Assembly: GCA_963747535.1 (NCBI GenBank)
Contig: CAVVFX010000006.1
Location: 124,001-188,000 of the forward strand
Length of the DNA: 64,000 nt
Origin: CAVVFX01 sp963747535
Lineage (GTDB): Bacteria; Acidobacteriota; Terriglobia; Bryobacterales; Bryobacteraceae
Reading direction: 5' to 3'
The translations under genes and the position numbers were made by a program. The stretch's first letter is position 1. The number at the start of each line of letters is the position of its first letter. Shown one piece after another: positions 53,534-62,144 of the stretch. The notes under the pieces were generated by a model, which was not told where the DNA came from, did no database searches, and was given only the letters and a program-made list of their open reading frames with translations.

Positions 53534-54185
53534 AGCGGAGGCGTTTTGTGCCGAACTGATCGAACTACTGGCGCGCTGTCAAGGATGACCGTATGAGACG
53601 GCACAAGTACGCCTCCAGTGGTCAAGAACTCACAAGGAACGGGGAATCCGAAAGAATAACAGGACAGCGATGAATCAATCCGCGCATTCATGCAAGTTCA
53701 CGGCGGAGACGACCATACTGGTTTCACGTGCCGCTGGCTGTTGCTGCTCAACATAGGATTTCAACAGTAGTTCAGACGCTTGAATAAGGTGAAGTAGGGC
53801 AAATTTGGGTAAAAATATACCTGCTGCGTCCAGGTTCTGGCGCAGATTGAGCTTCGGCATTTTGATGTTCGCCACCGAGCCAGTATATCTCTAGGTCACC
53901 TATCGCATCGCCAAGTAGGCAACCCGCCAGCGCTACTTCCAAAACCCGCCCGGCTTTTTCGAGCCGAGGCGGCGTTTCCGCCTGTGTAAACCCGATTTTA
54001 CGATAAAACCCGTCCCGCCCTTAATCCCCCCTCCTTCCAAGACCTCGAACCTGAATCACGCACCCTAACATTATTTCTCTCCAGCCTTTTCAGTCACTTC
54101 CAACCAGTCAACGCTGACTCCACGCTTGACCTCGCGTTACCAATAAATCAGAAAGTGAATCTCACGCGACCGAAAGGAAACTCCC
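53534..54185. other. Long spacer with weak coding signal
   Basis: About 650 bases. The minus strand holds a possible 66-aa frame (53675-53875), listed separately. The rest shows no gene; the last 120 bases before 54186 are AT-richer and probably carry the promoter of that gene. Confidence 0.5.
53675..53875 (-). CDS. Doubtful small hypothetical protein
   Basis: A GTG-initiated frame of 66 codons (ANIKMPKLNLRQNLDAAGIF, then LLHLIQASELLLKSYVEQQQ) without a recognisable family or a clear ribosome site. Composition is protein-like, but it could be a chance frame or a gene fragment next to the toxin-antitoxin pair. Confidence 0.25.
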   Translation of the reverse strand: MANIKMPKLNLRQNLDAAGIFLPKFALLHLIQASELLLKSYVEQQQPAARETSMVVSAVNLHECAD

Positions 54186-54821
54186 ATGGCAACAGCCGCT
54201 CAAATCACTGCCAACATCGCTAATTCGCAACACTCCTCAGGACCCCGCACCGACACCGGCAAAGCCGCGTCCTCTCAAAACTCTTTGAAACACGGTTTGA
54301 CCGCCAAATCCGTCCTGCTCCCCGGAGAGGACGAAGCCGCCTATCGCACCATGTGCCAGGGCATGTTCGACAGCTTTGCCCCCGGCTGTGTCCCGGAGAC
54401 GGAACTCGTCCAGTTTCTCTGCGACACCCAATGGCGCCTCCAGCGTTGCGCACGCATCGAGGCCGTCATCCTCTCTGCTGACCTGCCGGACTTCAAAGCC
54501 CTCGACATCATGAGCAAGCACCAGTCCCGCCTGAAGAAGCAATACTCCACCACGCTACAGGAAGCCCGCAACCTGATCGATACCCGCCTGACCCGTGAGG
54601 TGTCCGAGATGCGCGACGCCGTCGCCGTCCGCCGCGCCGACCGGAAAGAAGGGCGTGACATCAATCTCCAGGAAATTGGCTTCGTTTTTTCGAACCCGGA
54701 AGTGGATGCCGAAATCCTCCACCAGGACACCCTCGCGAGCGCCGCCAAGACCCTGTCGGCCGACCGTATCAAGCCGGACTGGAAAGCCCTTCTCAATCAG
54801 AAGTACGCTTCGGTCCGCTAA
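54186..54821 (+). CDS. Conserved hypothetical protein, SSGPRTDTGKAASS family
   Basis: A 211-residue protein of a family I recall from Acidobacteria and Planctomycetes, where many copies exist per genome. The N-terminus carries the family hallmark: ANIANSQHSSGPRTDTGKAA followed by SQNSLKHGLTAK. The rest is predicted helical and highly charged (QFLCDTQWRLQRCARIEAVI, EARNLIDTRLTREVSEMRDA). No catalytic motif is seen. The leading Ser/Thr/Gly-rich stretch suggests nucleic-acid or surface association, but function is unknown. ATG 54186 follows AAAGGAAA. Confidence 0.75.
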   Translation: MATAAQITANIANSQHSSGPRTDTGKAASSQNSLKHGLTAKSVLLPGEDEAAYRTMCQGMFDSFAPGCVPETELVQFLCDTQWRLQRCARIEAVILSADLPDFKALDIMSKHQSRLKKQYSTTLQEARNLIDTRLTREVSEMRDAVAVRRADRKEGRDINLQEIGFVFSNPEVDAEILHQDTLASAAKTLSADRIKPDWKALLNQKYASVR

Positions 54822-55282
54822 AACGGCTTCGTTTTTGCACCTGGGTAACAATACCCGAAAGTTCCTTGAAAACTGAATAAACCGCATGCCAGACCTCACG
54901 TAAGCCGTGGGGCAGACCATCGTTTTATGTGGTCTGCCTTCCCCCGCGAGCCACGCGACGGCGGCAGACGGCGAAACTCCTGTCGTCTGCCCCATGGTGC
55001 AATCGCGGCGAGTCAAGGCGACAACCATTCGGATCTATCGGCTCAACGCACGCCCGAGGCCCTTACTTTCAACCCCAGAGCCCATCTTTTATCGCTTATG
55101 CCTCGCCCGCGAGCGACCCCAAGGTCGCCAGACCGGCACGGGTCTTTTGTGCCGCGTATTTCAATATGCCTCTTGTGTGTCGAAGAACGAGCAGCGCCGC
55201 TATTTTGGAGGGCATGCTTGCGCTTGCGGCAGCGGGACGAGGCCGTCCCGCGCGTTCCAGGCGGACCGCCCCACAATCCGGG
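54822..55282. other. Repeat-filled spacer
   Basis: A 460-base gap between convergent genes, mostly occupied by the GCAGACCA-family element of 54907-55276. Long open frames on the plus strand pass through that element and into the antisense of the acyltransferase and are rejected. Confidence 0.55.
54907..55276. repeat. GCAGACCA-family element, long copy
   Basis: Starts GTGGGGCAGACC and ends GGACCGCCCCACAATC, the same ends as 32010-32155. A perfect hairpin GCAGACCA/TGGTCTGC is at 54912-54937 and a second (GGCAGACG/CGTCTGCC) at 54963-54991. The interior is unlike the other copy. MITE-like by shape. Confidence 0.6.
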
Positions 55283-56713
55283 TCAGAACGCGAAATAGAC
55301 GAAGCCCTTCGGCTGCGCGGCGTTCATGAAGAAGAAGGCCAGCCAGACCAGTGTGGCCGTCGCCAGCGTGGTGAAGCGGGTGCGCTCGAACGACTCGGCC
55401 ATCTCGGTCGACGTCTTGAAGAAGAATGCCACCACAACTCCGAGGGCAATCAGGCGTTCGTAGAGAATCGGGGTAAGCGGAAAGAGGCTGCGGAGAGCGA
55501 TGATGGAGGGCCGGACCGCGGCCCAGTCTCCGTGCGGCACGAGCGACGTCAGCAGGTTCCCGGCGAAGTCCATGTTGGGCGAACGGAACACGACGAATGC
55601 CGCGTTGATGAAGATGAAGGTGACCAGCCAGCCGAGCCAGTCCGGCATCTTCTTCTTGTTCTTTTTCCAGACTTGATTGATGGCCAGGGCGGCGCCGTGC
55701 ATGAGTCCGAAGACGAGGTAGGTCCAGTTGGGACCGTGCCAGATTCCGGCGATGCCCATGGCGATGAAGATGGCGATGGCGCTGGTCTGTAGAGTCGCTT
55801 TGCCCATGGCCCGCAGGATGGGAGTGTAGAGATAGCTGGTGATGAATTGCGACAGCGAGATGTGCCAGCGCTGCCAGAACTCGCTAATCGATTTGGATTT
55901 CAGCGGAGCGTTGAAGTTTTGCGGAATATCGATGCCCAACATCCAGGCCGAGCCGACGGCCATGTCGGAATAGCCGCTGAAATCGAAATAAATCTGAAAG
56001 GTGTAGGCAAGACTGAAGGCCCAGGCTTCGGCCATGGTGTAACCGCGGGGTCCGGCGAACCCGGCGTCGGCGATTTTGGCGAAGGATTCGGCCAGCAACA
56101 TTTTCTTGGCGAGTCCCAGAGTGAAGAGGTAGAAGCCGCGGCAGGCCAGTTCCAGGCGAGACTCGGCGAAGGTGTATTGGTGCAATTGCCTGACGACGGA
56201 GCGGGCTTTCACCAGCGGCCCGGAGGAGATGTAGGGGAAGAGCGACACGAAAGTCGCGTGATCGAAGAGCGAGTTGGGCTGGTTCAGATCCTGGTAGGTG
56301 TCGACCAGGTACATGATTTGCGTCAGGGTGTAGAAACTGATGCCGAGAGGGAAGGCCCAGTCGGGCAACTTGAGCTTGGGCCCGCCAAAACCGACCAGCG
56401 TGGAGAAGAACAGGTTGAAGTATTTGAAGGAGCAGAGCAGCGCGATATTGATTACCAGGCCGGCTTGCAGCAATAACTTTCGCCGCCAGCCCTGCTGCGA
56501 AGTCATCAGGCGCGCGAGTTGCCAGTTGATGAGGATCGACCCGAGCAACAGCAGGACGTACGCGGGCTTGGTGGCGCGGTAATAGAAGAACAGCGACGCT
56601 GCGAGCAGCAGTCCCTGGGCCCAGCTTTGGCCGCGGTATTTCTGCAGCGCTGCATACGCGACGGCCACGATCGGCAGGAAGAGGAGGATGTAATCGAAAG
56701 AGTTGAACAACAT
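55283..56713 (-). CDS. MBOAT-family O-acyltransferase (AlgI/DltB-like) 1
   Basis: Polytopic membrane acyltransferase, 476 aa, with about nine to eleven helices. The catalytic MBOAT histidine is in GIAGIWHGPNW, with a second conserved His in YLVFGLMHGAAL; the conserved AlgI stretch FYTLTQIMYLVDTY and FFQIYFDFSGYSDMAVGSA-like segment (YTFQIYFDFSGYSDMAVG) are present. It would pass an acyl group from a cytoplasmic donor through the membrane to an extracellular acceptor. Last gene of the run FkbH-ACP-MaoC-SDR-MBOAT; its ATG overlaps the SDR stop (TGATG). Acceptor probably an exopolysaccharide or wall polymer. Confidence 0.93.
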   Translation of the reverse strand: MLFNSFDYILLFLPIVAVAYAALQKYRGQSWAQGLLLAASLFFYYRATKPAYVLLLLGSILINWQLARLMTSQQGWRRKLLLQAGLVINIALLCSFKYFNLFFSTLVGFGGPKLKLPDWAFPLGISFYTLTQIMYLVDTYQDLNQPNSLFDHATFVSLFPYISSGPLVKARSVVRQLHQYTFAESRLELACRGFYLFTLGLAKKMLLAESFAKIADAGFAGPRGYTMAEAWAFSLAYTFQIYFDFSGYSDMAVGSAWMLGIDIPQNFNAPLKSKSISEFWQRWHISLSQFITSYLYTPILRAMGKATLQTSAIAIFIAMGIAGIWHGPNWTYLVFGLMHGAALAINQVWKKNKKKMPDWLGWLVTFIFINAAFVVFRSPNMDFAGNLLTSLVPHGDWAAVRPSIIALRSLFPLTPILYERLIALGVVVAFFFKTSTEMAESFERTRFTTLATATLVWLAFFFMNAAQPKGFVYFAF

Positions 56714-57438
56714 CAGTAGACGGCTCCGCCGGTCACCGGCAGTTCGATCCCGGTAATGTACCCGGCCTGGGGAGAAAGTAGAAATTCTATGGCGTTGACC
56801 ACGTCCGCGGGACTGGCGTTGCGATGGCGCGGGATGGCTTTGGCGCTCATTTCCTTAACCATGTCCGGAAGGTTTTCGAGGAAACGCGTCTCGACCATGC
56901 CGGGACTGACGGCGTTCACGCTGATTGCGGATTCGCCATATTCGGCGGCTAGAGAGCGCATCAAACCCAATTGCGCCTGCTTGACCACCGTGTACATCGA
57001 CATGAATTTCGGAGGCACTCCGCGGGTGACGCTGGAGGACACGAAGACTATGCGGGCGCTGGGCATTTTGGCCATACCGGCGAGAAAGCGTTGGAGCAGA
57101 ATCACGGCCGACTGCACCTGGATATGCAGGTCGGTCTCGAAGTGTTGCCAGTCGAATTTGGTGAAGCGCTCGTAGCGGAGTTTGAGTCCGGGGAGATGGA
57201 CGAACTGGTCGGGGCAGCCATGTTCGGCGAGGATGTTCCCGGCGAGTGACTCTACGGCATCAGCCGAGGCGAGATCGCAGACCAGGGGATGAATTCTGCC
57301 AGGTCGGGCGGAAATGCGCTCGACGCCGGAGTGGCAGTGCGCCAGGATGATCGGCGGTTCGGGATGCGCGGACAGACGATCGACGAGTGCGAGTCCGATG
57401 TCGGACGAGGCTCCGGTGATCAGGGCCAGGCCGCTCAT
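56713..57438 (-). CDS. SDR-family NAD(P)-dependent oxidoreductase
   Basis: Short-chain dehydrogenase/reductase of 241 aa, FabG-like. Cofactor motif LITGASSDIGLAL at the N-terminus, catalytic Ser in RIVFVSSSVTRG, and the Tyr-Lys pair in SMYTVVKQAQLG. C-terminal AGYITGIELPVTGGAVY is typical of FabG relatives. Its start overlaps the MaoC gene stop (ATGA). With MaoC, ACP and FkbH in the same operon it probably reduces or oxidises a carrier-bound acyl intermediate. The exact substrate is inference. Confidence 0.93.
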   Translation of the reverse strand: MSGLALITGASSDIGLALVDRLSAHPEPPIILAHCHSGVERISARPGRIHPLVCDLASADAVESLAGNILAEHGCPDQFVHLPGLKLRYERFTKFDWQHFETDLHIQVQSAVILLQRFLAGMAKMPSARIVFVSSSVTRGVPPKFMSMYTVVKQAQLGLMRSLAAEYGESAISVNAVSPGMVETRFLENLPDMVKEMSAKAIPRHRNASPADVVNAIEFLLSPQAGYITGIELPVTGGAVY

Positions 57439-57848
57439 CTGACTCCTGCCCGAATCGTCGCTTTGGAGATCAATTGTCCTGCCGCATTGCGAATACGCGC
57501 TTTGATTTCGCAGCGATGGTAGGTGTCGTTCAGGAACGCGATCTCGCCGGAGACGGTGAGACGATCGCCGATATATGCGGGCGACTTCAGTTCCACCTGG
57601 ATGCCGTCCAACAAGGCTCGCTTTCCCGGCAGATAGACGCCGACGAGCCGGGAATAGAACGCAGATGTGAGCATGCCGAAAACTACGCGTCCCGGGAAGC
57701 CGGCGCTTTGGGCGAACTCCTCGTCGCCGTGTAAAGGGTTCACATCGCCCGAGAGATTGGCAAACGCGGTCATGAGTTCGGGGGTCACGTCGACGTCGAA
57801 CTGGGCGCTCATCCCGAGGGTGAGATCGTCCCAGCCGTAGTCGTTCAT
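57435..57848 (-). CDS. MaoC-family dehydratase (hot-dog fold)
   Basis: Hot-dog-fold enzyme of 137 aa. The hydratase signature D-x-N-P-x-H is visible as LSGDVNPLHGDEEFA around residues 32-46, followed by GRVVFGMLTSAFYS. MaoC/R-hydratases add or remove water on beta-hydroxyacyl thioesters. It overlaps both neighbours by four bases (ATGA at each end). Probably acts on the ACP-bound acyl group in this cluster. Confidence 0.93.
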   Translation of the reverse strand: MNDYGWDDLTLGMSAQFDVDVTPELMTAFANLSGDVNPLHGDEEFAQSAGFPGRVVFGMLTSAFYSRLVGVYLPGKRALLDGIQVELKSPAYIGDRLTVSGEIAFLNDTYHRCEIKARIRNAAGQLISKATIRAGVR

Positions 57849-58090
57849 CTGGCTAATTTCTTCTGGATGAGGTCGGCCATCTCACCGACGTTCTTGAGGT
57901 CCTGCAATTCGCCCAGGGCTATTTTGATTTTGTAGCGCTTTTCGATGGCCATGACTAAGTTGACATGGGCCAGGGAATCCCAGCCTTCCACGTTGGCGGC
58001 GTTGCTTTGCCGCGTAAGCTGAAGGTCCGGGAGATCCAGCACGTCCCGAAAAATGGGTTGAATCTCTTTGATGACGGTGGCGCTATCCAT
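57845..58090 (-). CDS. Acyl carrier protein
   Basis: Carrier protein of 81 aa. The phosphopantetheine Ser is S39 in EGWDSLAHVNLV (DSL motif); length and acidic helices are usual for a dedicated ACP. The start overlaps the 3' end of the FkbH gene by 8 bases, and its stop overlaps the MaoC start. Because it sits directly behind FkbH it is most likely the substrate loaded by that enzyme, not the fatty-acid ACP. Confidence 0.94.
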   Translation of the reverse strand: MDSATVIKEIQPIFRDVLDLPDLQLTRQSNAANVEGWDSLAHVNLVMAIEKRYKIKIALGELQDLKNVGEMADLIQKKLAR

Positions 58091-59882
58091 TTACCAGTGT
58101 TCCTATTCGAATATGTTTCGTGCCGGACTTGTAAGTTGCTACCGCCAGGCTCCAGCGGGATTCGCTTCCATCTTCCGCCGACAATTCTTGCGCAAAGCCT
58201 AACCTGCCGTAGTGATCTTCAACCATGCCGTTCTTCGGAGTACGCAAGTAAGTACCGATGAGCCTGCCAACGCCTGCCGCCCTGGCGTGCTCGACTAACG
58301 CGTCCAGCATGGCGATTTCCATGTCCCGCTTCAGTACGCGGCAGCTCATGATCCAGAGGTCAAGGTGTAAATCATCGGCTTCACGGCGGCCAATGATGAC
58401 TGAGATCAGACCGTTGTCTCCGAAAGTATCGGTGAGCTTCCCATAGAGCGCGATGTAGTTCGCATCGCGGGCAATGGCTTCCACTTCCGCGGAAGTATAG
58501 CGCCGGGTGGTCAGATTGAACTGGTTGGTCTTATTGATGAGCTGCGTAATCCGTTCGAGATAGACGGAGCGAAAGGCCTCGATCTCGGCATACATATCGA
58601 GTGAATCGAGATACTCGCCGTAGTCGGCGAACTTCGCTTCCTGCGCGGTTCGTTCGGCGTTGGCCGCGTAACTGGCCGCCCGGTCCATATCTTCCCTGGA
58701 CAGATTCACGGCTTCGAAGTAGCGGCCGGCCTGCAGGATTCCGGGGAAACACGATACTTCTGTCCCGACGTCCGGGACCGTGACCGCGGGCAGCTGTGCG
58801 GCGACGATGGCGCGCTCGGCTGGATTGTCGTCGACGAAAACGAAGCTGTCGAGTCCGAGGTTCAGCTCGCGCGCAATGGTCTCGATGTTCTCGTGCTTGG
58901 GCTGCCAGTTCGCTTGAAACGAAGAGAAATGCTCCAGCTTGAGGATGGTGTCCGGATGACTGAAGCCGGATCTGGCGGTGTCCGGATTGTTCTTGGAACA
59001 TACGGCAAGCAGGACTCCCCGCTCGCGCAACGCGAGGCAGTATTCCTGGAACGCGGTGAAAGCTTCGGCGACAGCGGTTTCCCTGCCGATCTGGATCTTG
59101 TCGAGACCGTCGTCGCCGATGACGCCGCCCCAAAGCGTGTTATCGAGATCGAGGACCAATACCTTTTTGACGTGGCCCAGCATGGCCCCGATCATGGCCG
59201 CAAGCGACTTGGCTATCGCGAAACTGCCTTCGGGCGTGGTCAGGATTTTGTAACTATACCAGCGGTCGTGGTCGAACCAGTGATCGTGCCCGATGCCGGC
59301 CGCGAGGGCATTCAAGTCCTGGATCAGCAGTTTGCGATTACTCTGCGCGGCTTTGGCGAACTCGAGGTTGAGCTGGTAGACGAAGCGCGTCTTGCCGCCG
59401 GGAGCAACGGAGTCCAGATTGCCCAGGACAGGGAACGGCGGATGCTCGAAGTTATTCTGGATGACCTGGCAGCCGACGACGTCGTGGATGGAGGTCCAGA
59501 TGCTTTCGTATCGGGCCAACTCGCCGGCAAGCAACGCGGTGGCCTGTTCTTCATTAGCGCCGGCCGGCGGAAAATGGCGGATGTTGATCCAATGGGTGTG
59601 AACGTAAGCGATGTCCGGACGAAACTCCGCAATCTTGCCGGGTTCGAGGACGGCGTCCTCGTAATACTTGTTATATTCCGATTGTTGGAAGATGGGGTTG
59701 AATCCATCGGCCAGCAGGAGTATCTCGAGTAGATCGACAACTTCGTTGGTGGTGGTTCCGCCGAGGACGGCAATCCGGATGTCCTGCAGACGCGCGGTTT
59801 CGAGTAACTCACGTTTCAGGCGCTTGCGTTTTTGCAGGATTTCTTCCACCGGCAATTGGCGAAGGGTGTGTGAGGTTTCCAT
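58083..59882 (-). CDS. FkbH-like HAD-IIIC family protein
   Basis: HAD-superfamily enzyme of 599 aa. N-terminal part with a Rossmann/SGNH-like domain (IRIAVLGGTTTNEVVDLLEIL), a central HAD core with VLVLDLDNTLWGGVIGDDG (motif D-x-D-x-T), SSFQANWQPKHENI and FVFVDDNPAERAIV, and a C-terminal GNAT-like acetyltransferase domain (VIIGRREADDLHLDLWIMSCRVL). FkbH proteins turn 1,3-bisphosphoglycerate into glyceryl-S-ACP. I use ATG 59882 (GGAGGGG upstream, 4 bases after the previous stop); an in-frame frame to 59927 is not needed. The downstream ACP overlaps by 8 bases and is the likely acceptor. Confidence 0.93.
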   Translation of the reverse strand: METSHTLRQLPVEEILQKRKRLKRELLETARLQDIRIAVLGGTTTNEVVDLLEILLLADGFNPIFQQSEYNKYYEDAVLEPGKIAEFRPDIAYVHTHWINIRHFPPAGANEEQATALLAGELARYESIWTSIHDVVGCQVIQNNFEHPPFPVLGNLDSVAPGGKTRFVYQLNLEFAKAAQSNRKLLIQDLNALAAGIGHDHWFDHDRWYSYKILTTPEGSFAIAKSLAAMIGAMLGHVKKVLVLDLDNTLWGGVIGDDGLDKIQIGRETAVAEAFTAFQEYCLALRERGVLLAVCSKNNPDTARSGFSHPDTILKLEHFSSFQANWQPKHENIETIARELNLGLDSFVFVDDNPAERAIVAAQLPAVTVPDVGTEVSCFPGILQAGRYFEAVNLSREDMDRAASYAANAERTAQEAKFADYGEYLDSLDMYAEIEAFRSVYLERITQLINKTNQFNLTTRRYTSAEVEAIARDANYIALYGKLTDTFGDNGLISVIIGRREADDLHLDLWIMSCRVLKRDMEIAMLDALVEHARAAGVGRLIGTYLRTPKNGMVEDHYGRLGFAQELSAEDGSESRWSLAVATYKSGTKHIRIGTLVNG

Positions 59883-59886
59883 CAGC

Positions 59887-61983
59887 TCACTTCCCCTCCA
59901 GTTTGACCCCGGGCGGCGCAGGTTCAAGAATGGCTTTCACGGTGGATGCCAGCGCCGGCGAGAAAAGTTTCTGACCCTCAGAGTTGAGGTGAGCGTAATC
60001 GGAGAAGAGTTCGGGGCGCTCGAGGTTCTCGAAGGTGTGCAGGTCGACCACTGTTACCCATGGCCGTTTGGCTAATTCGTCAACCGTGGTCCATTTCCAG
60101 TGAGCCAGCGAGACGGGTCTGGGCAGCGGAGTGCGCGGCGCCTGAATGAAAATAATACGAGTCTTGGAGTTCCGGTAAAGATCGGCCATGGCGCCCAACC
60201 ATCGCACTTGATACGCCCGTACCCGGCCATTCTGCGGCGCCGTAATGATCAGGCGGGGGCGCAGATAGTCTTGTTCGGGTTGCGGGATGCTCGGAGGAAA
60301 AGTGATAGTTTTGGTGGACCAGTCAATGGTGGTTCCGGCGAGCGAATGATCGCTGCCACCGTAGTCGTAGGCCCAATCGAAACGGTGGTCCCGGTAGAGG
60401 GCGACCTTTTCGAGGCGATGTCCGGGATGGTCCAGAAACTCCTGCAGATCACGCTGGTAGACGGTGCTTTTCAGGAGGCTTCCGGTCAGTATGGCCCGTT
60501 TCGTTTTACGCGTGGTAAAGGACTGCATGAACGGAAGAACATCGCTGAAACGTAGCCGCGCAACAACCGTCTGCAGATCTTCCTCGCGATTGGCAAGGTC
60601 TTCGTAATCGTCGGGATCGGTATAGTCGTCGACTGTCATGACGATGGCTTTGTAGCGATTGCGCTTGGGATCGAGATCGCGCAGGAAGTAGTACATAGGG
60701 CGAGGGCCAGCTCCGGACACCGCGCCATTGATGAAAAAGTAGCCATCCTTGGGCTCGAGTTGATTGACGCGCTTGGCGGAAAAGCCTTCAGCGATACGCG
60801 AACTGCCGAGAACGAGAACCGCTTTGCTTCCGACGATCTGGCGCGCTTTCTCATGCTCGAAGGCGCCTTCGAAAGTCCCCTCGGAAGATTCCGGCTCGAT
60901 AAACCTGATGTAGAAATTGGAGCGGAAGATGGCCAGGTCGACCAGCAGGAAAAGGATAATTGGCGCGAGGAGGAAGGTTACCGGCCGGACGAGTCTGCGG
61001 CGGGGCTTAGGCTCAGGCTCAGGATCGGGCTGTGGAACGGGTGCGGCGGATTCTTCGGGCGTTGGAGCAGGCAGATGGGCGAGGCCGTTGCGCGGCACTT
61101 CGCCAACCAACAAACTCATGCATGGAACTGACTCGATGCCGGCCGCATGACTGATGGCATCGAGAAAGAAATAGTTGGCCTCAGCATCGGCTTCCGCGAG
61201 CTGCCGATTCTCCAGCATGCTGAGGAACTGGCGCGCCGCAAGCGAGTAGAAGCGCGCTTTGGCCGAGTCAGCCGCGAGGGATGAAAGCTGCAGCAACGCC
61301 GATGCAGCAATGGCCCCGGCTGCAGTGTCTTCGGGCAAACCACTTGAAGGCAACGTCTCCAGAAAATACGCGGCGCAGTTCTCGGAGACGCCGAGAAAAC
61401 GCGGCTCGCGAGTGAATTTGTAGGCCGCGCCGAATCCATAGATGGCCAGTGCAAGGTCGCGCGCTGCATCGGAGTTGACAGCGAGCGAGCCGTCTCCACG
61501 CACCAACAGACGCCTGGCGGCGAGCGCGTGATCGGACGCTCTGGCACGCAACTCCGAGTCACCGGAGATCGCGCTCGCGTGAAAGATGAGGAGCGCATCC
61601 ATGAGAGATGAGACAGTGGGTTCCTGCTGCCCGATACGGGATACGACGCGGCGGGCCGCTTGCATGACAGCGTTCTGGGCGACCCCGTCCTTCGTCACCT
61701 CGGCCCATTGGCAGACGGATGGCAAGAGCGCAAATCCGAGCCCATCGCCGTCGATCTCGACGAGGGGTTTCGAGAAACGGACCGCTGCTTCGCGCCACCA
61801 CTGGGAATCGCTATCGGCGAGGATCCAGAGCATCCCGGGGAAAAAGCCGCGGCACCACAGAGGCTGGGTTTCGAACGGCAGCGTGTCGGGATGTTTCTCA
61901 ATTGTCTCGCGCAGTTTCCTGCGGGCGGTCTCGAGGGTACGCGCAAAGGTATCGCGTGACACTGAGCCCTGGGTGGCGATCAA
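59887..61983 (-). CDS. Fusion of a degenerate GH88-like domain and a membrane-anchored SGNH/DltD-like domain
   Basis: A 698-residue protein with two parts. Residues about 15-300 read like a GH88 (unsaturated glucuronyl hydrolase) alpha/alpha-toroid: PLWCRGFFPGMLWILADSDS, DGLGFALLPSV, SSLMDALLIFHASAISGD, ALAIYGFGAAYKF and TAAGAIAASALLQL; but the usual W-x-R-G-Q-A-W motif is changed to ARDLAL, so activity is doubtful. After a Pro/Glu linker and one membrane helix (PVTFLLAPIILFLLVDLAIF, about 335) follows an SGNH/DltD-AlgJ-like domain: VLVLGSSRIAEGF and the end DYAHLNSEGQKLF. Start TTG 61983 with AGGAG 5 bases upstream. First gene of the FkbH-ACP-MaoC-SDR-MBOAT run. Confidence 0.8.
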   Translation of the reverse strand: MIATQGSVSRDTFARTLETARRKLRETIEKHPDTLPFETQPLWCRGFFPGMLWILADSDSQWWREAAVRFSKPLVEIDGDGLGFALLPSVCQWAEVTKDGVAQNAVMQAARRVVSRIGQQEPTVSSLMDALLIFHASAISGDSELRARASDHALAARRLLVRGDGSLAVNSDAARDLALAIYGFGAAYKFTREPRFLGVSENCAAYFLETLPSSGLPEDTAAGAIAASALLQLSSLAADSAKARFYSLAARQFLSMLENRQLAEADAEANYFFLDAISHAAGIESVPCMSLLVGEVPRNGLAHLPAPTPEESAAPVPQPDPEPEPKPRRRLVRPVTFLLAPIILFLLVDLAIFRSNFYIRFIEPESSEGTFEGAFEHEKARQIVGSKAVLVLGSSRIAEGFSAKRVNQLEPKDGYFFINGAVSGAGPRPMYYFLRDLDPKRNRYKAIVMTVDDYTDPDDYEDLANREEDLQTVVARLRFSDVLPFMQSFTTRKTKRAILTGSLLKSTVYQRDLQEFLDHPGHRLEKVALYRDHRFDWAYDYGGSDHSLAGTTIDWSTKTITFPPSIPQPEQDYLRPRLIITAPQNGRVRAYQVRWLGAMADLYRNSKTRIIFIQAPRTPLPRPVSLAHWKWTTVDELAKRPWVTVVDLHTFENLERPELFSDYAHLNSEGQKLFSPALASTVKAILEPAPPGVKLEGK

Positions 61984-62037
61984 AGCGTCTCCTGCAGAAT
62001 AAGGTTTTCGATTATTATACCGTGTAGCGTGTTGGCG

Positions 62038-62108
62038 GACCGCTTGCTTACGCGCGCGGCTCAGAAAAAGCGCTTACTGAGCCGTGACCGTCAGGGAGCG
62101 GTTGGATA
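62038..62108. repeat. ACCGCT imperfect-palindrome element, copy B
   Basis: Begins GACCGCTTGCTTACGCGCGC and ends CAGGGAGCGGTTGGATA; the halves are imperfect inverted copies sharing CGGCTCAG...CTGAGCCG. Same family as 34255-34341. It separates the two acyltransferase transcription units. Confidence 0.8.
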
Positions 62109-62144
62109 ACCGAATTTTGCAAGTCTGTGCCACACCTGAGCAAA

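Noticed and set aside
54929..55792. Plus-strand open frame of 287 codons
   Set aside because: First half lies in a dispersed repeat element, second half is antisense to MBOAT 1.
55283..59882. Polyketide or fatty-acid biosynthesis cluster
   Set aside because: ACP, SDR and MaoC would fit, but there is no ketosynthase or acyltransferase; the MBOAT and SGNH genes point to polymer acylation instead.
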